From assembly GCF_003201475.1 (NCBI RefSeq), contig NZ_QJJK01000001.1, positions 880,501 to 944,500 on the forward strand: DNA of 64,000 nucleotides, given 5' to 3'. The stretch comes from Chelatococcus asaccharovorans. GTDB lineage: Bacteria; Pseudomonadota; Alphaproteobacteria; Rhizobiales; Beijerinckiaceae. Shown here in pieces: positions 8,788-17,057 of the stretch. The notes under the pieces are model-generated. The model ran no database searches. It saw only the letters and a list, made by a program, of their open reading frames with translations, and was not told the DNA's origin. The first letter of the stretch is position 1; each line of letters begins with the position of its first letter. The translations under genes and the position numbers were made by a program.

Positions 8788-9854
8788 ATGAGATTCCCGT
8801 GCCCAGAGATATCCCTCTGCCAATGCCAGCACCTGAACCAGTGTTGATCGGCGTGCTGATAATCTTCTTCCTGATGCATATCGTCTTCGTGAATTTTATG
8901 GTGGGCGGCGCCTTCCTGACCCTCTGGTACCAACTACGCGGCCTGAAGGAGAAGCGCTACGACGATCTTGCCTATGAAATCGCCGCGACGATCACCGCTA
9001 ACAAGTCGATTGCGGTCGTGCTCGGCGTCGGACCGCTGCTCGCGATCAACACGCTCTATACTGTCTATTTCTACACCGCCAATGCGCTCACTGGCGCCTT
9101 TTGGATCAGTATCATCCCGCTGGTCATCGTCGCCTTCGTATTGACCTACATCCATAAATATCTCTGGCATCAGATGGAACGGATGAAATGGCTCCACATC
9201 GGCTTGGCGATTGTGGTCAGCCTGCTTTTTCTGTTCATTCCGCTGATCTTCCTTACCAACATCAACCTGATGCTGTTCCCGGAGAAATGGGGCACGATTC
9301 GTGGCTTCTTCTCGGCGCTGATGCTTCCCAACGTCTTCTCGCGCTACGCCCACTTCATCCTGGCTTGTCCGGCCATGACCGGTCTGTTGATGGTCTGGCT
9401 GTTCCGCCGAAAGAACGAGGCGGAAATCGCCGCAACCGGCTTCGAACGCGTTGAACTGATCCGCAAGGGCTATCAGTGGGCCTTCTGGCCGACCGCCGCG
9501 CAGTTCGTCATCGGCCCCCTCGCGCTTCTGACGCTTCCCGAGACGCAGGAGTCCATCCATTCCGTCATTGCCGTCTTCGGTGTCGCCATCCTCGTTTCGA
9601 TGGGCATGGCGCATCTGATGTTCACCGAGACAAGGCGCCCGGCCGAGACAATCGGCAAGAGCTTTGCGCCCATCTGCGCGCTGATGCTTGTGGTCGTAGG
9701 ATTGATGGGCGCGGGCCGCCATCTCTACCGGGAAGCTGCCGTGGCCCCCCATCGCGAACTCGTCCGCGCCAAGACGGAGGACTACATGCGCAAGGTTGAG
9801 GAGGCCAATCGGGAGGCGGCGGCGAAAGGTGGCGATGTGAGGACTTCACAATGA
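8784..9854 (+). CDS. Second CydA-like membrane subunit
   Basis: A 356-aa polytopic protein starting at ATG 8784, overlapping the previous stop (ATGA). Eight to nine hydrophobic segments are visible. Histidines near the helices (LLMHIVFVNF... around residue 30, and YIHKYLWHQME near residue 130) could bind haem. It takes the place of a CydB, but its sequence is closer to the CydA-like partner, as in CydAA'-type pairs. It probably forms the membrane complex with the cytochrome c-fused subunit. Start and coupling are secure; the biochemical role is inferred. Confidence 0.7.
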   Translation: MNEIPVPRDIPLPMPAPEPVLIGVLIIFFLMHIVFVNFMVGGAFLTLWYQLRGLKEKRYDDLAYEIAATITANKSIAVVLGVGPLLAINTLYTVYFYTANALTGAFWISIIPLVIVAFVLTYIHKYLWHQMERMKWLHIGLAIVVSLLFLFIPLIFLTNINLMLFPEKWGTIRGFFSALMLPNVFSRYAHFILACPAMTGLLMVWLFRRKNEAEIAATGFERVELIRKGYQWAFWPTAAQFVIGPLALLTLPETQESIHSVIAVFGVAILVSMGMAHLMFTETRRPAETIGKSFAPICALMLVVVGLMGAGRHLYREAAVAPHRELVRAKTEDYMRKVEEANREAAAKGGDVRTSQ

Positions 9855-10026
9855 TCCCTGGTTCGCTGGATTGGGGCGAGCCGCGCGGCATCTGGAACGT
9901 TCTTCGCGCCTTCCGCGCCTGGGTCAAGCGGTCCATCTGGCTCTGGATCGCTACCAGACGATCAAAGGCATCACCACAATGACGTTGATCTCGGCGCCTC
10001 TGATCTATCTGTATCTTTTAAGCTGA
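9851..10026 (+). pseudogene. Small single-helix membrane ORF with an apparent frameshift (possible CydX-like peptide)
   Basis: An ATG at 9851 overlaps the previous stop and opens a 43-codon frame ending at 9982. Its third-codon positions are GC-rich until about 9952 and then turn to A at nearly every codon. From about 9925 to 10026 the adjacent frame has the normal third-position bias and encodes DRYQTIKGITTMTLISAP followed by LIYLYLLS, a plausible membrane helix. Joining the two with one extra base would give about 58 residues. This suggests an indel in a small subunit gene of the bd-like complex. Two overlapping micro-ORFs or a sequencing error are alternatives. Confidence 0.45.
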
Positions 10027-10039
10027 ACTGGCACGATCT

Positions 10040-11299
10040 TTGAGTACTCCAGACAAGACCAACAAGAAGAATCTCGCTCTACTGATCCAACTGCGCTGGC
10101 TGGCCGTTGGCGGTCAGGTGGTGACGATCCTCGTCGTGCATGACTGGCTCGGGATCACGCTGCCGCTCATCACGATGGCAGGGGTGATCCTGTTTCTGGT
10201 CGGGCTCAACATCGTGAGCCTGATGCGACTTCGAAATCAATCCGAGGTCAGCAACACAGAGCTATTTCTCGAGCTTCTGCTTGATGTCGCGGCGCTGACA
10301 GTTCAGCTCTATTTGAGCGGTGGCGCCTCTAACCCGTTCGTCTCACTCTACCTGCTTCAGGTCATCCTCGGCGCGGTGCTGCTGGAGGCAGGATCGACAT
10401 GGGCGCTCGTCGTGATCACCAGCGCCTGCTTCATTTGGTTGACGACAAACTACCGCGAGATCGCGATGCCGCACAATCACGGGCCAGATCTCTTCGACTT
10501 GCACATCCAGGGGATGTTCATCTGCTTCGTGCTGGCCGCGAGTCTGCTCGTCCTGTTCGTCACGCGCATCCAGCGCAATCTTCGCATCCGCGACGCGCAA
10601 TCGGCAGAGGAGGATCACATCGTCAGGATGGGTCTTCTGGCTTCCGGCGCCGCCCATGAACTCGGCACGCCGCTGTCGACCGTCTCGGTCATTCTGAGCG
10701 ACTGGCAGCGGATGCCGATGTTCAAAGCCGATCCGGAGCTTATCGAGGATCTCTCCGACATGCTTGGCCAGCTCGACCGCTGCAAGGCGATTGTCTCAGA
10801 CATCCTGACGTCGTCGGGCGCGACACGCGGCGAAGGAACGGTGCGCACCACCGTGAACGCCTTCCTCGACGCGTTGGTCGAGGAATGGCGCGCGGGCCGC
10901 CCGGCTTTGGCGGTCGACTACACCAACCTCTTCAGACCGGATACGCCCATCGTCTCGGACACTGCGCTTAAGCAGGTCATCTTCAACATCTTCGACAATG
11001 CCTGGGAGGCCTCTCCTGAATGGATCGGCGTCGCCGTTGTCCGGCGCGGCGATGAGCTGGTGATCACGGTGAGTGATGCCGGTCCTGGCTTTGACGGGGA
11101 GATACTGGCCGAGTTTGGCAAGCCTTATCGATCAGGCAAGAAACGCCCCGGCGGCGGTCTCGGTCTTTACCTCGTCGTCAACGTGCTGCGCAAGCTCGGC
11201 GGCACGGTCACGCCGAAGAACGGCAAGACAGGCGGCGCGTCCGTCACTCTCAAGCTGCCGCTCGCTTCCCTGTCTCCGGGAGGCTTCGATGGGCTCTAG
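10040..11299 (+). CDS. RegB/PrrB-like redox sensor histidine kinase
   Basis: A 419-aa kinase starting at TTG (no better start in frame). Six hydrophobic segments occupy about residues 20-180. The quinone-binding-type heptapeptide GGASNPF (residues 94-100) matches the RegB signature. The H-box ASGAAHELGTPLSTV has its histidine at residue 206, and later boxes are IFNIFDNAWEASP (N), SDAGPGF (G1) and GGGLGLYLVV (G2). It overlaps the regulator gene by 11 bases. By family knowledge it monitors the quinone pool. Here it sits directly after a bd-superfamily module and probably regulates it. Confidence 0.88.
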   Translation: MSTPDKTNKKNLALLIQLRWLAVGGQVVTILVVHDWLGITLPLITMAGVILFLVGLNIVSLMRLRNQSEVSNTELFLELLLDVAALTVQLYLSGGASNPFVSLYLLQVILGAVLLEAGSTWALVVITSACFIWLTTNYREIAMPHNHGPDLFDLHIQGMFICFVLAASLLVLFVTRIQRNLRIRDAQSAEEDHIVRMGLLASGAAHELGTPLSTVSVILSDWQRMPMFKADPELIEDLSDMLGQLDRCKAIVSDILTSSGATRGEGTVRTTVNAFLDALVEEWRAGRPALAVDYTNLFRPDTPIVSDTALKQVIFNIFDNAWEASPEWIGVAVVRRGDELVITVSDAGPGFDGEILAEFGKPYRSGKKRPGGGLGLYLVVNVLRKLGGTVTPKNGKTGGASVTLKLPLASLSPGGFDGL

Positions 11300-11822
11300 A
11301 CCTTCGCTGATGATCATCGAGGATGATGCAACCTTCGCCCGGGCGCTGCGCCGTTCCTTCGAGCGTCGCAACTATGACGTGCATCTGTGCGACGGGCTGG
11401 AAGGAATGCGGTCGATCCTGGCAGGCGGCTCACCCGGCTATGCGGTTGTGGACCTGAAGCTGCCTGGAGGCTCGGGACTCGAATGCGTGAGAGAACTCCA
11501 TCGGCATGATCCCGCGATGAAAATCGTGATACTGACCGGCTTCGCCAGCATCATCACCGCCGTCGAGGCGATCAAGCTCGGTGCGTGCCATTATCTGCCG
11601 AAGCCCTCGAATACCAATGACATCATAGCGGCCTTTGAGAAAATTGACGGTGACACATCCGTTCCCCTGACGATGAGGCAGACCTCGATCAAGAATCTCG
11701 AGTGGGAACGTATCCACGAAACGCTTGTCGACGCTGAGTTCAACATTTCCGAAACGGCCCGCCGTCTTGGCATGCACAGGCGAACACTGGCGAGGAAGCT
11801 CTATAAATGGCGGGTGAAATAA
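11289..11822 (+). CDS. RegA/PrrA-like response regulator
   Basis: A 177-aa regulator starting at ATG 11289 inside the 3' end of the kinase gene. The receiver has the acidic pair IIEDDATF, phospho-acceptor Asp55 in VVDLKLPGGSG and the conserved lysine in LPKPSNTND. The short C-terminal DNA-binding part is a Fis-type helix-turn-helix, NISETARRLGMHRRTLARKL, as in RegA/ActR. It should activate or repress redox-related promoters together with the upstream kinase. Confidence 0.9.
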   Translation: MGSRPSLMIIEDDATFARALRRSFERRNYDVHLCDGLEGMRSILAGGSPGYAVVDLKLPGGSGLECVRELHRHDPAMKIVILTGFASIITAVEAIKLGACHYLPKPSNTNDIIAAFEKIDGDTSVPLTMRQTSIKNLEWERIHETLVDAEFNISETARRLGMHRRTLARKLYKWRVK

Positions 11823-12074
11823 CCCCCCTCTTCAGTTATGAGCAATAGCGATACTGAAATGCCCTTGTATAGGCCACCTCCGGCGTCTTGAAACACCCAA
11901 TGTCGGTCCCCGCGAAGCCGGCTGCAGGCCGGTGGTTTCCTCCCTTTGAGGGTAAAAGGGCCTTCTTTGGAAAACTCCATTTTCCCAGTCCGTTTTCCAA
12001 TTCGGCGCCCGTCTAGGCGTTTGATGTCGCGCCTATGACATTGTCCCTCCAACTGCGCGAAAGACGATGCTAGT

Positions 12075-13016
12075 CTAGTATCCTGCTGCACGATCCACCA
12101 GATGCAGAAAGGGCTCGCCCGCTTCGCCGCGCCGGATATTCTCCGCCAGCACCCGGGCTGCGGTTTCCGGTCGCGTCGCCGCCGCGATATGCGGTGTGAC
12201 GGTCACCTTCGAATGGTGCCAGAACGGATGCTCCGGCGGCAGCGGCTCCTCACGGAAGGCATCGAGGGTGGCATGGCCGACCCGACCTTCATCAAGCGCT
12301 GCAATCAGTGCCGAATCCTCGATCAACCCGCCGCGCCCCGGGTTGATGAGCACTACGCCGGGCCGCGCGCGCGCCAGAACTCCCGCCCCGATCAGCCCCT
12401 CGGTCGCGGGCGTGAGCGGCAGGAGCAGCACGAGGATTTCGGCCTGCGAAACCAGCGCATCCAGTCCGGCCGTCCCGTCCAGACAGGTGATGCCCGCCAG
12501 GCTCCGACAGCGGCGGCTCCAGCCCGTCACCCGAAACCCGAGACTGGCGAGGGCTCCTGCACAGGCCGCGCCCAACTCGCCGAGGCCAAGGACCCCGACA
12601 CTCCGGTCGGCCGCCAGCGGCGGAACCTCCCTGCCACGCCAGATGCCGTCCTGACCCAGAACATGGCGGTCCATGCCCAGATGATGGCGCAGCACATGCC
12701 CAGTCACATACTCTACCATCCCCGTGACCAGGGAGGTATCGACCATGCGGCACAGTGGTTGGGTCAGACTAGGATCGGTGACGATGCCCTCCACCCCGGC
12801 CCAGAGGTTAAGCACCGCCCGGGCGCGGGTGAAGGTGGAGAAATCAACCCGCGCGGCGGTGGGCGCGTAGAGAATGTAATCCACCTCCTCTGGTGTTTCG
12901 GCGCCGAAACGCAGCTCCGCCTTGATGCCGCGCTCTGCCAGGGCCGCCAGGACAGGCGCTCGCCAGGCCTCCCACCTTTGTTGGTCGGCGAGAAAGGCGA
13001 GGACGGGGCGCCTCAT
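12075..13016 (-). CDS. D-2-hydroxyacid dehydrogenase (glyoxylate/hydroxypyruvate reductase A-like)
   Basis: A 313-aa NAD(P)-dependent enzyme read from ATG at 13016, which overlaps the stop of the ThDP enzyme (ATGA). The nucleotide-binding GLGELGAACAGAL is followed by the catalytic set: Arg in NPGRGG, Glu in DAFREEPLP, His in TPHIAA. The N-terminal half resembles GhrA-type reductases that act on small 2-keto acids. As the last gene of the catabolic operon it may reduce a keto acid or aldehyde-acid released by the ThDP enzyme. The actual substrate is unknown. Confidence 0.85.
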   Translation of the reverse strand: MRRPVLAFLADQQRWEAWRAPVLAALAERGIKAELRFGAETPEEVDYILYAPTAARVDFSTFTRARAVLNLWAGVEGIVTDPSLTQPLCRMVDTSLVTGMVEYVTGHVLRHHLGMDRHVLGQDGIWRGREVPPLAADRSVGVLGLGELGAACAGALASLGFRVTGWSRRCRSLAGITCLDGTAGLDALVSQAEILVLLLPLTPATEGLIGAGVLARARPGVVLINPGRGGLIEDSALIAALDEGRVGHATLDAFREEPLPPEHPFWHHSKVTVTPHIAAATRPETAARVLAENIRRGEAGEPFLHLVDRAAGY

Positions 13017-14695
13017 GTCGTCGGCTCGGGGAAATCGGCGGCATGGGACTGCACGCGCGGATCGAGCAGACAATGCAGCAGTGCCGGACGCCCGGCGACC
13101 AGAGCCGCCTCCATCGCGGCCATGAACTCCTCTAGCGTCTCGACCCGCCAGGCAGCCGCACCGCAGGCACGCGCGAGTCCGGCGAAATCCGGGCTCTGCA
13201 TCTGCAGCCCCTCCGCGCCATCGGGATAGTCGCGGGCCTGGTGCATGCGGATGGTGCCGTATTGCCCATTGTCCACTACGATCACCACGATGGCTGCGCC
13301 GTATTGCACGGCGGTGGTCAGTTCTTGGCCGTTCATCAGAAAGCAGCCGTCGCCTGCCCAAGCGATGACCGGACGATCGGGATGTATCAGCCGGGCCATG
13401 ACCGCCGCCGGAACTCCGTAGCCCATGGTGCCGCAGACCGGCGCAAGCTGTGTGCCGTAACGGCGGAAGTCGTGGTGGCGATGGATCCAGCCGGCGTAGT
13501 TGCCCGCTCCATTGCAGATGATCGCATCCTCGGGCAGGCGCTCGGAGAGCCAGCGCACCGCCTCGCCGAGCTGGAACCGGCCCGGCAGTTTCCGCGGCGC
13601 CGTGCTATGGGCGCGGGCCGCGGCATGCAGCCTGGCTGCGCGCTCCGGATCGGCTGCTGGCGGCACCTCGAGATCGGACAGCGCACGCACGAATTCGACC
13701 GGCCCGGCCTGGATCGCCAGCTCCGGCTGATAGACCCGGCCCAGTTCCTCCGCGCCGGGATGGACATGCACGAGGCGTTGATGCGGAACCGGCACCTCCA
13801 GCAGGCTGTAGGAGGCCGAGGGCATTTCGGAGAGCCGCCCGCCGATCAGCGCGATCAGATCCGCCTCGCGCACCGCATCCGAGAGATGACGCGCCGCGCC
13901 GATACCCAGATCCCCGGCATGCATGGGATGGTCGACGGGCAGCAGCATGGCACGGCGGAAGGAGGTCGCGACCGGCAGACCGGCCCGCGCGGCGAAATCC
14001 GCGAAGCCGGCACAGGCTTCCTCGCTCCAGCCCGAACCGCCGAGAATTGCCAGCGGCCTGCGTGCGGAGCCGAGCAGCGCGGCAAACGCTGTCATATCTT
14101 CGCGGCGCGGCGCGGCGCGCGCCGGCTCTATCCGGGCGGCATCCGGCGCATGGGTGATCTGCGGCAGGACATTCTCCGGCAGGACCAGAACCACCGGCCC
14201 CGGCCGTCCCTGCATCGCTACACGGAAGGCGCGGGTGACGAATTCGACGACACGGGAGGGATCGTCGATCTCCGCCACCCATTTCGCCATGCTGCCGAAC
14301 ATCGCCTTGTAATCGACCTCCTGGAATGCCTCGCGCTCACGCATGCCGGTCTCGATCTGACCAATGAAAAGGATCATTGGAGTCGAATCCTGCATGGCGA
14401 CATGCACTCCCCCTGAGGCATTGCTCGCTCCCGGCCCACGGGTGACGAAGCAGATACCGGGCCGGCCGGTCAGTTTGCCCTCTGCCTCCGCCATATAGGC
14501 TGCGCCGCCCTCGTTGCGGCAGGTGATGGTGCGGATCCCGCTACCATGCAGCGCTGCCAGCACAGCCAAGTAGCTTTCGCCAGGCACGCAGGTTACGCGC
14601 TCGACCCCTTGAATCCGCAACTGGTCGACGATGGCTCTCGCGACATTGCGGCTGGGGTTGGCGCCCGTCGGTCTGTGCATGTCCTGCATGCTCAC
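13013..14695 (-). CDS. Thiamine-diphosphate enzyme of the acetolactate synthase / benzoylformate decarboxylase group
   Basis: A 560-aa ThDP enzyme starting with GTG at 14695, overlapping the stop of the creatininase-family gene (GTGA). The N-terminal domain has the activating Glu in CVPGESYLAVL and the GPGASNASGG segment. The C-terminal PP domain has the cofactor motif GDGCFLMNGQE ending in VVDNGQYG. It could decarboxylate a 2-keto acid or cleave or condense a C-C bond. No small regulatory subunit is present, arguing against a biosynthetic acetolactate synthase. Its place in a catabolic operon favours a lyase or decarboxylase role. Confidence 0.85.
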   Translation of the reverse strand: MSMQDMHRPTGANPSRNVARAIVDQLRIQGVERVTCVPGESYLAVLAALHGSGIRTITCRNEGGAAYMAEAEGKLTGRPGICFVTRGPGASNASGGVHVAMQDSTPMILFIGQIETGMREREAFQEVDYKAMFGSMAKWVAEIDDPSRVVEFVTRAFRVAMQGRPGPVVLVLPENVLPQITHAPDAARIEPARAAPRREDMTAFAALLGSARRPLAILGGSGWSEEACAGFADFAARAGLPVATSFRRAMLLPVDHPMHAGDLGIGAARHLSDAVREADLIALIGGRLSEMPSASYSLLEVPVPHQRLVHVHPGAEELGRVYQPELAIQAGPVEFVRALSDLEVPPAADPERAARLHAAARAHSTAPRKLPGRFQLGEAVRWLSERLPEDAIICNGAGNYAGWIHRHHDFRRYGTQLAPVCGTMGYGVPAAVMARLIHPDRPVIAWAGDGCFLMNGQELTTAVQYGAAIVVIVVDNGQYGTIRMHQARDYPDGAEGLQMQSPDFAGLARACGAAAWRVETLEEFMAAMEAALVAGRPALLHCLLDPRVQSHAADFPEPTT

Positions 14696-15450
14696 CCCCT
14701 GTGAAAGCTGCGCAGCACCGCGGCCACCTCTTCGATCACCGCCTCGATGGCGGCAGCTCCGGCCTCCGCATCGGCATGGCGGGAATCGTCGCTGACCCCG
14801 GCAAGACCGACGCTGTTGCCCGGGCGCTGGATGAAGACGCGATTGCGCAACTCCTGATGCTGGGGCGCATCCTCGCGCACGGAGGAGCGCCGGTTCATCC
14901 GGACACGCTCCGGCTCGATCGCCAGCATCACCGAAGTCTCGAAATCACCGGCATGTCCCGGCACGCGGGTGATCTGCGGCGCGGTCCTGTCGAGCGTTTC
15001 ACGCAGCCGGTTCCAGGCCGGTGTCCAATAGGAGGCGGCACCGATGGTGATGCCCAGCTCGCGCGCGAGGTCCCGGGCGGTGATGCGGATCGCCTCGTCA
15101 TTGCCGCCATGGGCGTTCAGGATGAACACCTTGCGAAAGCCGCACCGGGCCAACGAATCCACCAGGTCCTTCAGCACCGCGATCAAGGTTTCGCTGCGCA
15201 GCGAGAGCGTGGGCCAGGGGAAATGATGATGAGAATTGCCATAGGGCAACACCGGGCAGGCGAGGATCGGGAGTTCCGTCGCCAGCAGGCGGCAGGCGCC
15301 TTCGGTGATATGACTGCCGATGCGCCAGTCGGTGTGCAGCGGCAGGTGGTCGCCATGCTGTTCTGTGGCCGAGATCGTCAGAACCGCCACCCCTTCTGGC
15401 GCGATAGCCGCGACTTCCTCTCGTGTGAGATCCCCCATCCAGATACTCAT
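14692..15450 (-). CDS. Creatininase-family amidohydrolase
   Basis: A 252-aa protein with creatininase-family metal-site motifs EQHGDHLPLHTD near residue 30, YGNSHHHFPWPTLS, FILNAHGGND and GHAGDFETS. This family opens cyclic amides such as creatinine or cleaves formamides and related bonds. It starts at ATG 15450, overlapping the preceding gene's stop (ATGA), and its stop overlaps the ThDP enzyme's GTG. In this operon it probably hydrolyses an amide or lactam intermediate. Confidence 0.88.
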   Translation of the reverse strand: MSIWMGDLTREEVAAIAPEGVAVLTISATEQHGDHLPLHTDWRIGSHITEGACRLLATELPILACPVLPYGNSHHHFPWPTLSLRSETLIAVLKDLVDSLARCGFRKVFILNAHGGNDEAIRITARDLARELGITIGAASYWTPAWNRLRETLDRTAPQITRVPGHAGDFETSVMLAIEPERVRMNRRSSVREDAPQHQELRNRVFIQRPGNSVGLAGVSDDSRHADAEAGAAAIEAVIEEVAAVLRSFHRG

Positions 15451-16235
15451 GCCAACATCTCCCCGATGCCGAAGATGCGTTTCGCATTCAACCCGAGGAC
15501 CTTCGTCTTCTCCTCGCGCGTCAGATCGGCATAAAGCACATTGCCAAGCTGCGTCGCCGCGTCGCGGAAGGGGATGTCGCTGCCATAGACCACGCGATCG
15601 GCGCCGACGCCCCGCACCGCGCGCTCCACTACGCCAAGGAACTGCACGGGGCCGGTGAGGTCGATGATCACGTTCGGATGCTCGTTCACCATGGCGAAGG
15701 AACGCTCCAGCCCTTTGTCGAAGGCAAGGTGGCCGAGCAGGATGGTGACATCGGGATATTCGTCGGCCAGCCGGCCAAAGACTTCGAGGCTGTCGCCGCC
15801 GGAATAGGTGTGCGACAGCAGCGGCAGCTTGCGTTCCTGGGCGAATTCCCAGACCGGGCGGTAGTTCGGCCCGTCGAGCGGATAGTCGTCATGCAGTTCG
15901 GGATGTACCTTCAGCGCCTTGAACCCCATGCCGTCGATGCAGCGCTCCATCTCGGCGCGCACCTCGCCGGGGAAATTCGGATTGATGGTGCAATAGCCCA
16001 CGATCCGTTCGGGATAGAGGCGCATCGCCTCGGCCACCTTGTCGTTGCCGAACCGGAAATCCGAGAAGATCCCCGCGTGATGGGTGACGCAGGCGATGTC
16101 GATGCCGAGCGCATCCATCCCGGTGACCATGCCATGCACGTCGTTGAACGGGATCTGGAAGTTGCGGAAATGCCCCATGTGACAATGCATGTCGATGATG
16201 AGATCGAAGTCGCTGGGATAGGTCTTGTTGCGCAT
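15447..16235 (-). CDS. Amidohydrolase-2 family TIM-barrel hydrolase/decarboxylase (second of pair)
   Basis: A 262-aa protein from ATG 16235 (MRNKTYPSDFDLIIDMHCHM). The early DMHCHMG metal motif, the ALKVHPELHDDYPLD segment with its histidine, LLSHTYSGGDS, TILLGHLAF and the late YGSDIPFRD (catalytic-type aspartate) are those of the PF04909 group, which includes lactonases and metal-dependent decarboxylases. The start overlaps the preceding stop by one base. It probably follows or parallels the upstream homologue in the pathway. Confidence 0.85.
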   Translation of the reverse strand: MRNKTYPSDFDLIIDMHCHMGHFRNFQIPFNDVHGMVTGMDALGIDIACVTHHAGIFSDFRFGNDKVAEAMRLYPERIVGYCTINPNFPGEVRAEMERCIDGMGFKALKVHPELHDDYPLDGPNYRPVWEFAQERKLPLLSHTYSGGDSLEVFGRLADEYPDVTILLGHLAFDKGLERSFAMVNEHPNVIIDLTGPVQFLGVVERAVRGVGADRVVYGSDIPFRDAATQLGNVLYADLTREEKTKVLGLNAKRIFGIGEMLA

Positions 16236-17035
16236 CAGATTCGTCCCTCTTGTTGCGCCCGTTCGGCGGCGGCCGCCAGCAGGGCGGTCAGGTTGGATCC
16301 GGCGATCGCGGTGCGATCCGTTTCCGCAACCAGTGCGCGGTCGACATGGAAATGCGCGGCCCCCATGCCGAGTGTCGGCGTGTTCGAACCGAAGACCAGT
16401 TGCCGGCTGCCGAAGAACTCGGTGAAATGCTCCAGCCCGCGATGGACGAAATAGCCTGCCGTCTGGACGTGCAGGTTGGGGAAGCGGCGCAGCAGCGGAT
16501 AGAGGCTGCGGTTGTTGCGCGCCTGCACCCCGATCAGGATTACCGGCAGGTTGGGATGGTTCTCGCAGATCGAGAAGATGTCGCGGAATGGCGGCTGTTC
16601 GCGGCGGAACAGCACGAAATCCAGCAAGAGCGGGATCCGCGCGGCCTCCAACGCGTCGAGCATTTCGCCAATGCACCATTCGGCCAGCTCGAAGCGATGC
16701 GAATTGGCGGGAAAGTTCGGAAAGATCCGCGCGGCCTTGACGCCGAGGCGCTGCATCTCGGCCACGGTGTCCTGGGGATGTGGCACCTCGCCGGTGTGAT
16801 GGGGCAGCATGACCCAGCAGGGTTCCAGCCGGTCGCGATGCGGCGCCAGTGCCTTTATCAGCATCGCATTGCCCTCGTTCGGATGATACTCCCAAGCCAT
16901 GGTGTGGAAGACCAGCGCCTTCCCGACGCCGATCCGATCCATGTTCGCCAGCAGGGTCTCCGGGGAGATGTCATGCCCGCCGAGATTCTTCGTTCCCGCG
17001 GATCGCCCGATCCGCGTGTCGCAGTCGAAATACAT
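16235..17035 (-). CDS. Amidohydrolase-2 family protein (first of pair), metal ligands partly changed
   Basis: About 266 aa from ATG 17035 (MYFDCDTRIGRS). That start is chosen because GAGGAG lies nine bases before it, whereas a second ATG at 17044 abuts the GAGGAG directly. It is related to the next gene, but the N-terminal metal motif is DCDTRIG rather than DxHxH and the C-terminal part is VFGSNTPTLGM instead of YGSD. It may therefore be a non-catalytic or differently metallated paralogue, perhaps forming a heterodimer with its neighbour. The ligand comparison is by eye. Confidence 0.75.
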   Translation of the reverse strand: MYFDCDTRIGRSAGTKNLGGHDISPETLLANMDRIGVGKALVFHTMAWEYHPNEGNAMLIKALAPHRDRLEPCWVMLPHHTGEVPHPQDTVAEMQRLGVKAARIFPNFPANSHRFELAEWCIGEMLDALEAARIPLLLDFVLFRREQPPFRDIFSICENHPNLPVILIGVQARNNRSLYPLLRRFPNLHVQTAGYFVHRGLEHFTEFFGSRQLVFGSNTPTLGMGAAHFHVDRALVAETDRTAIAGSNLTALLAAAAERAQQEGRI

Positions 17036-17057
17036 TGCCGTCATCTCCTCGCTGCTT

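Noticed and set aside
11880-11990. Rho-independent terminator after the response regulator
   Set aside because: A short CCGGC/GCCGG hairpin exists near 11920, but no T-run follows it.
12102-13229. A 375-codon + strand frame opposite the 2-hydroxyacid dehydrogenase
   Set aside because: It is antisense to two well-supported enzymes, and its composition (Arg, Gln, His and Pro rich) is that of a shadow frame.
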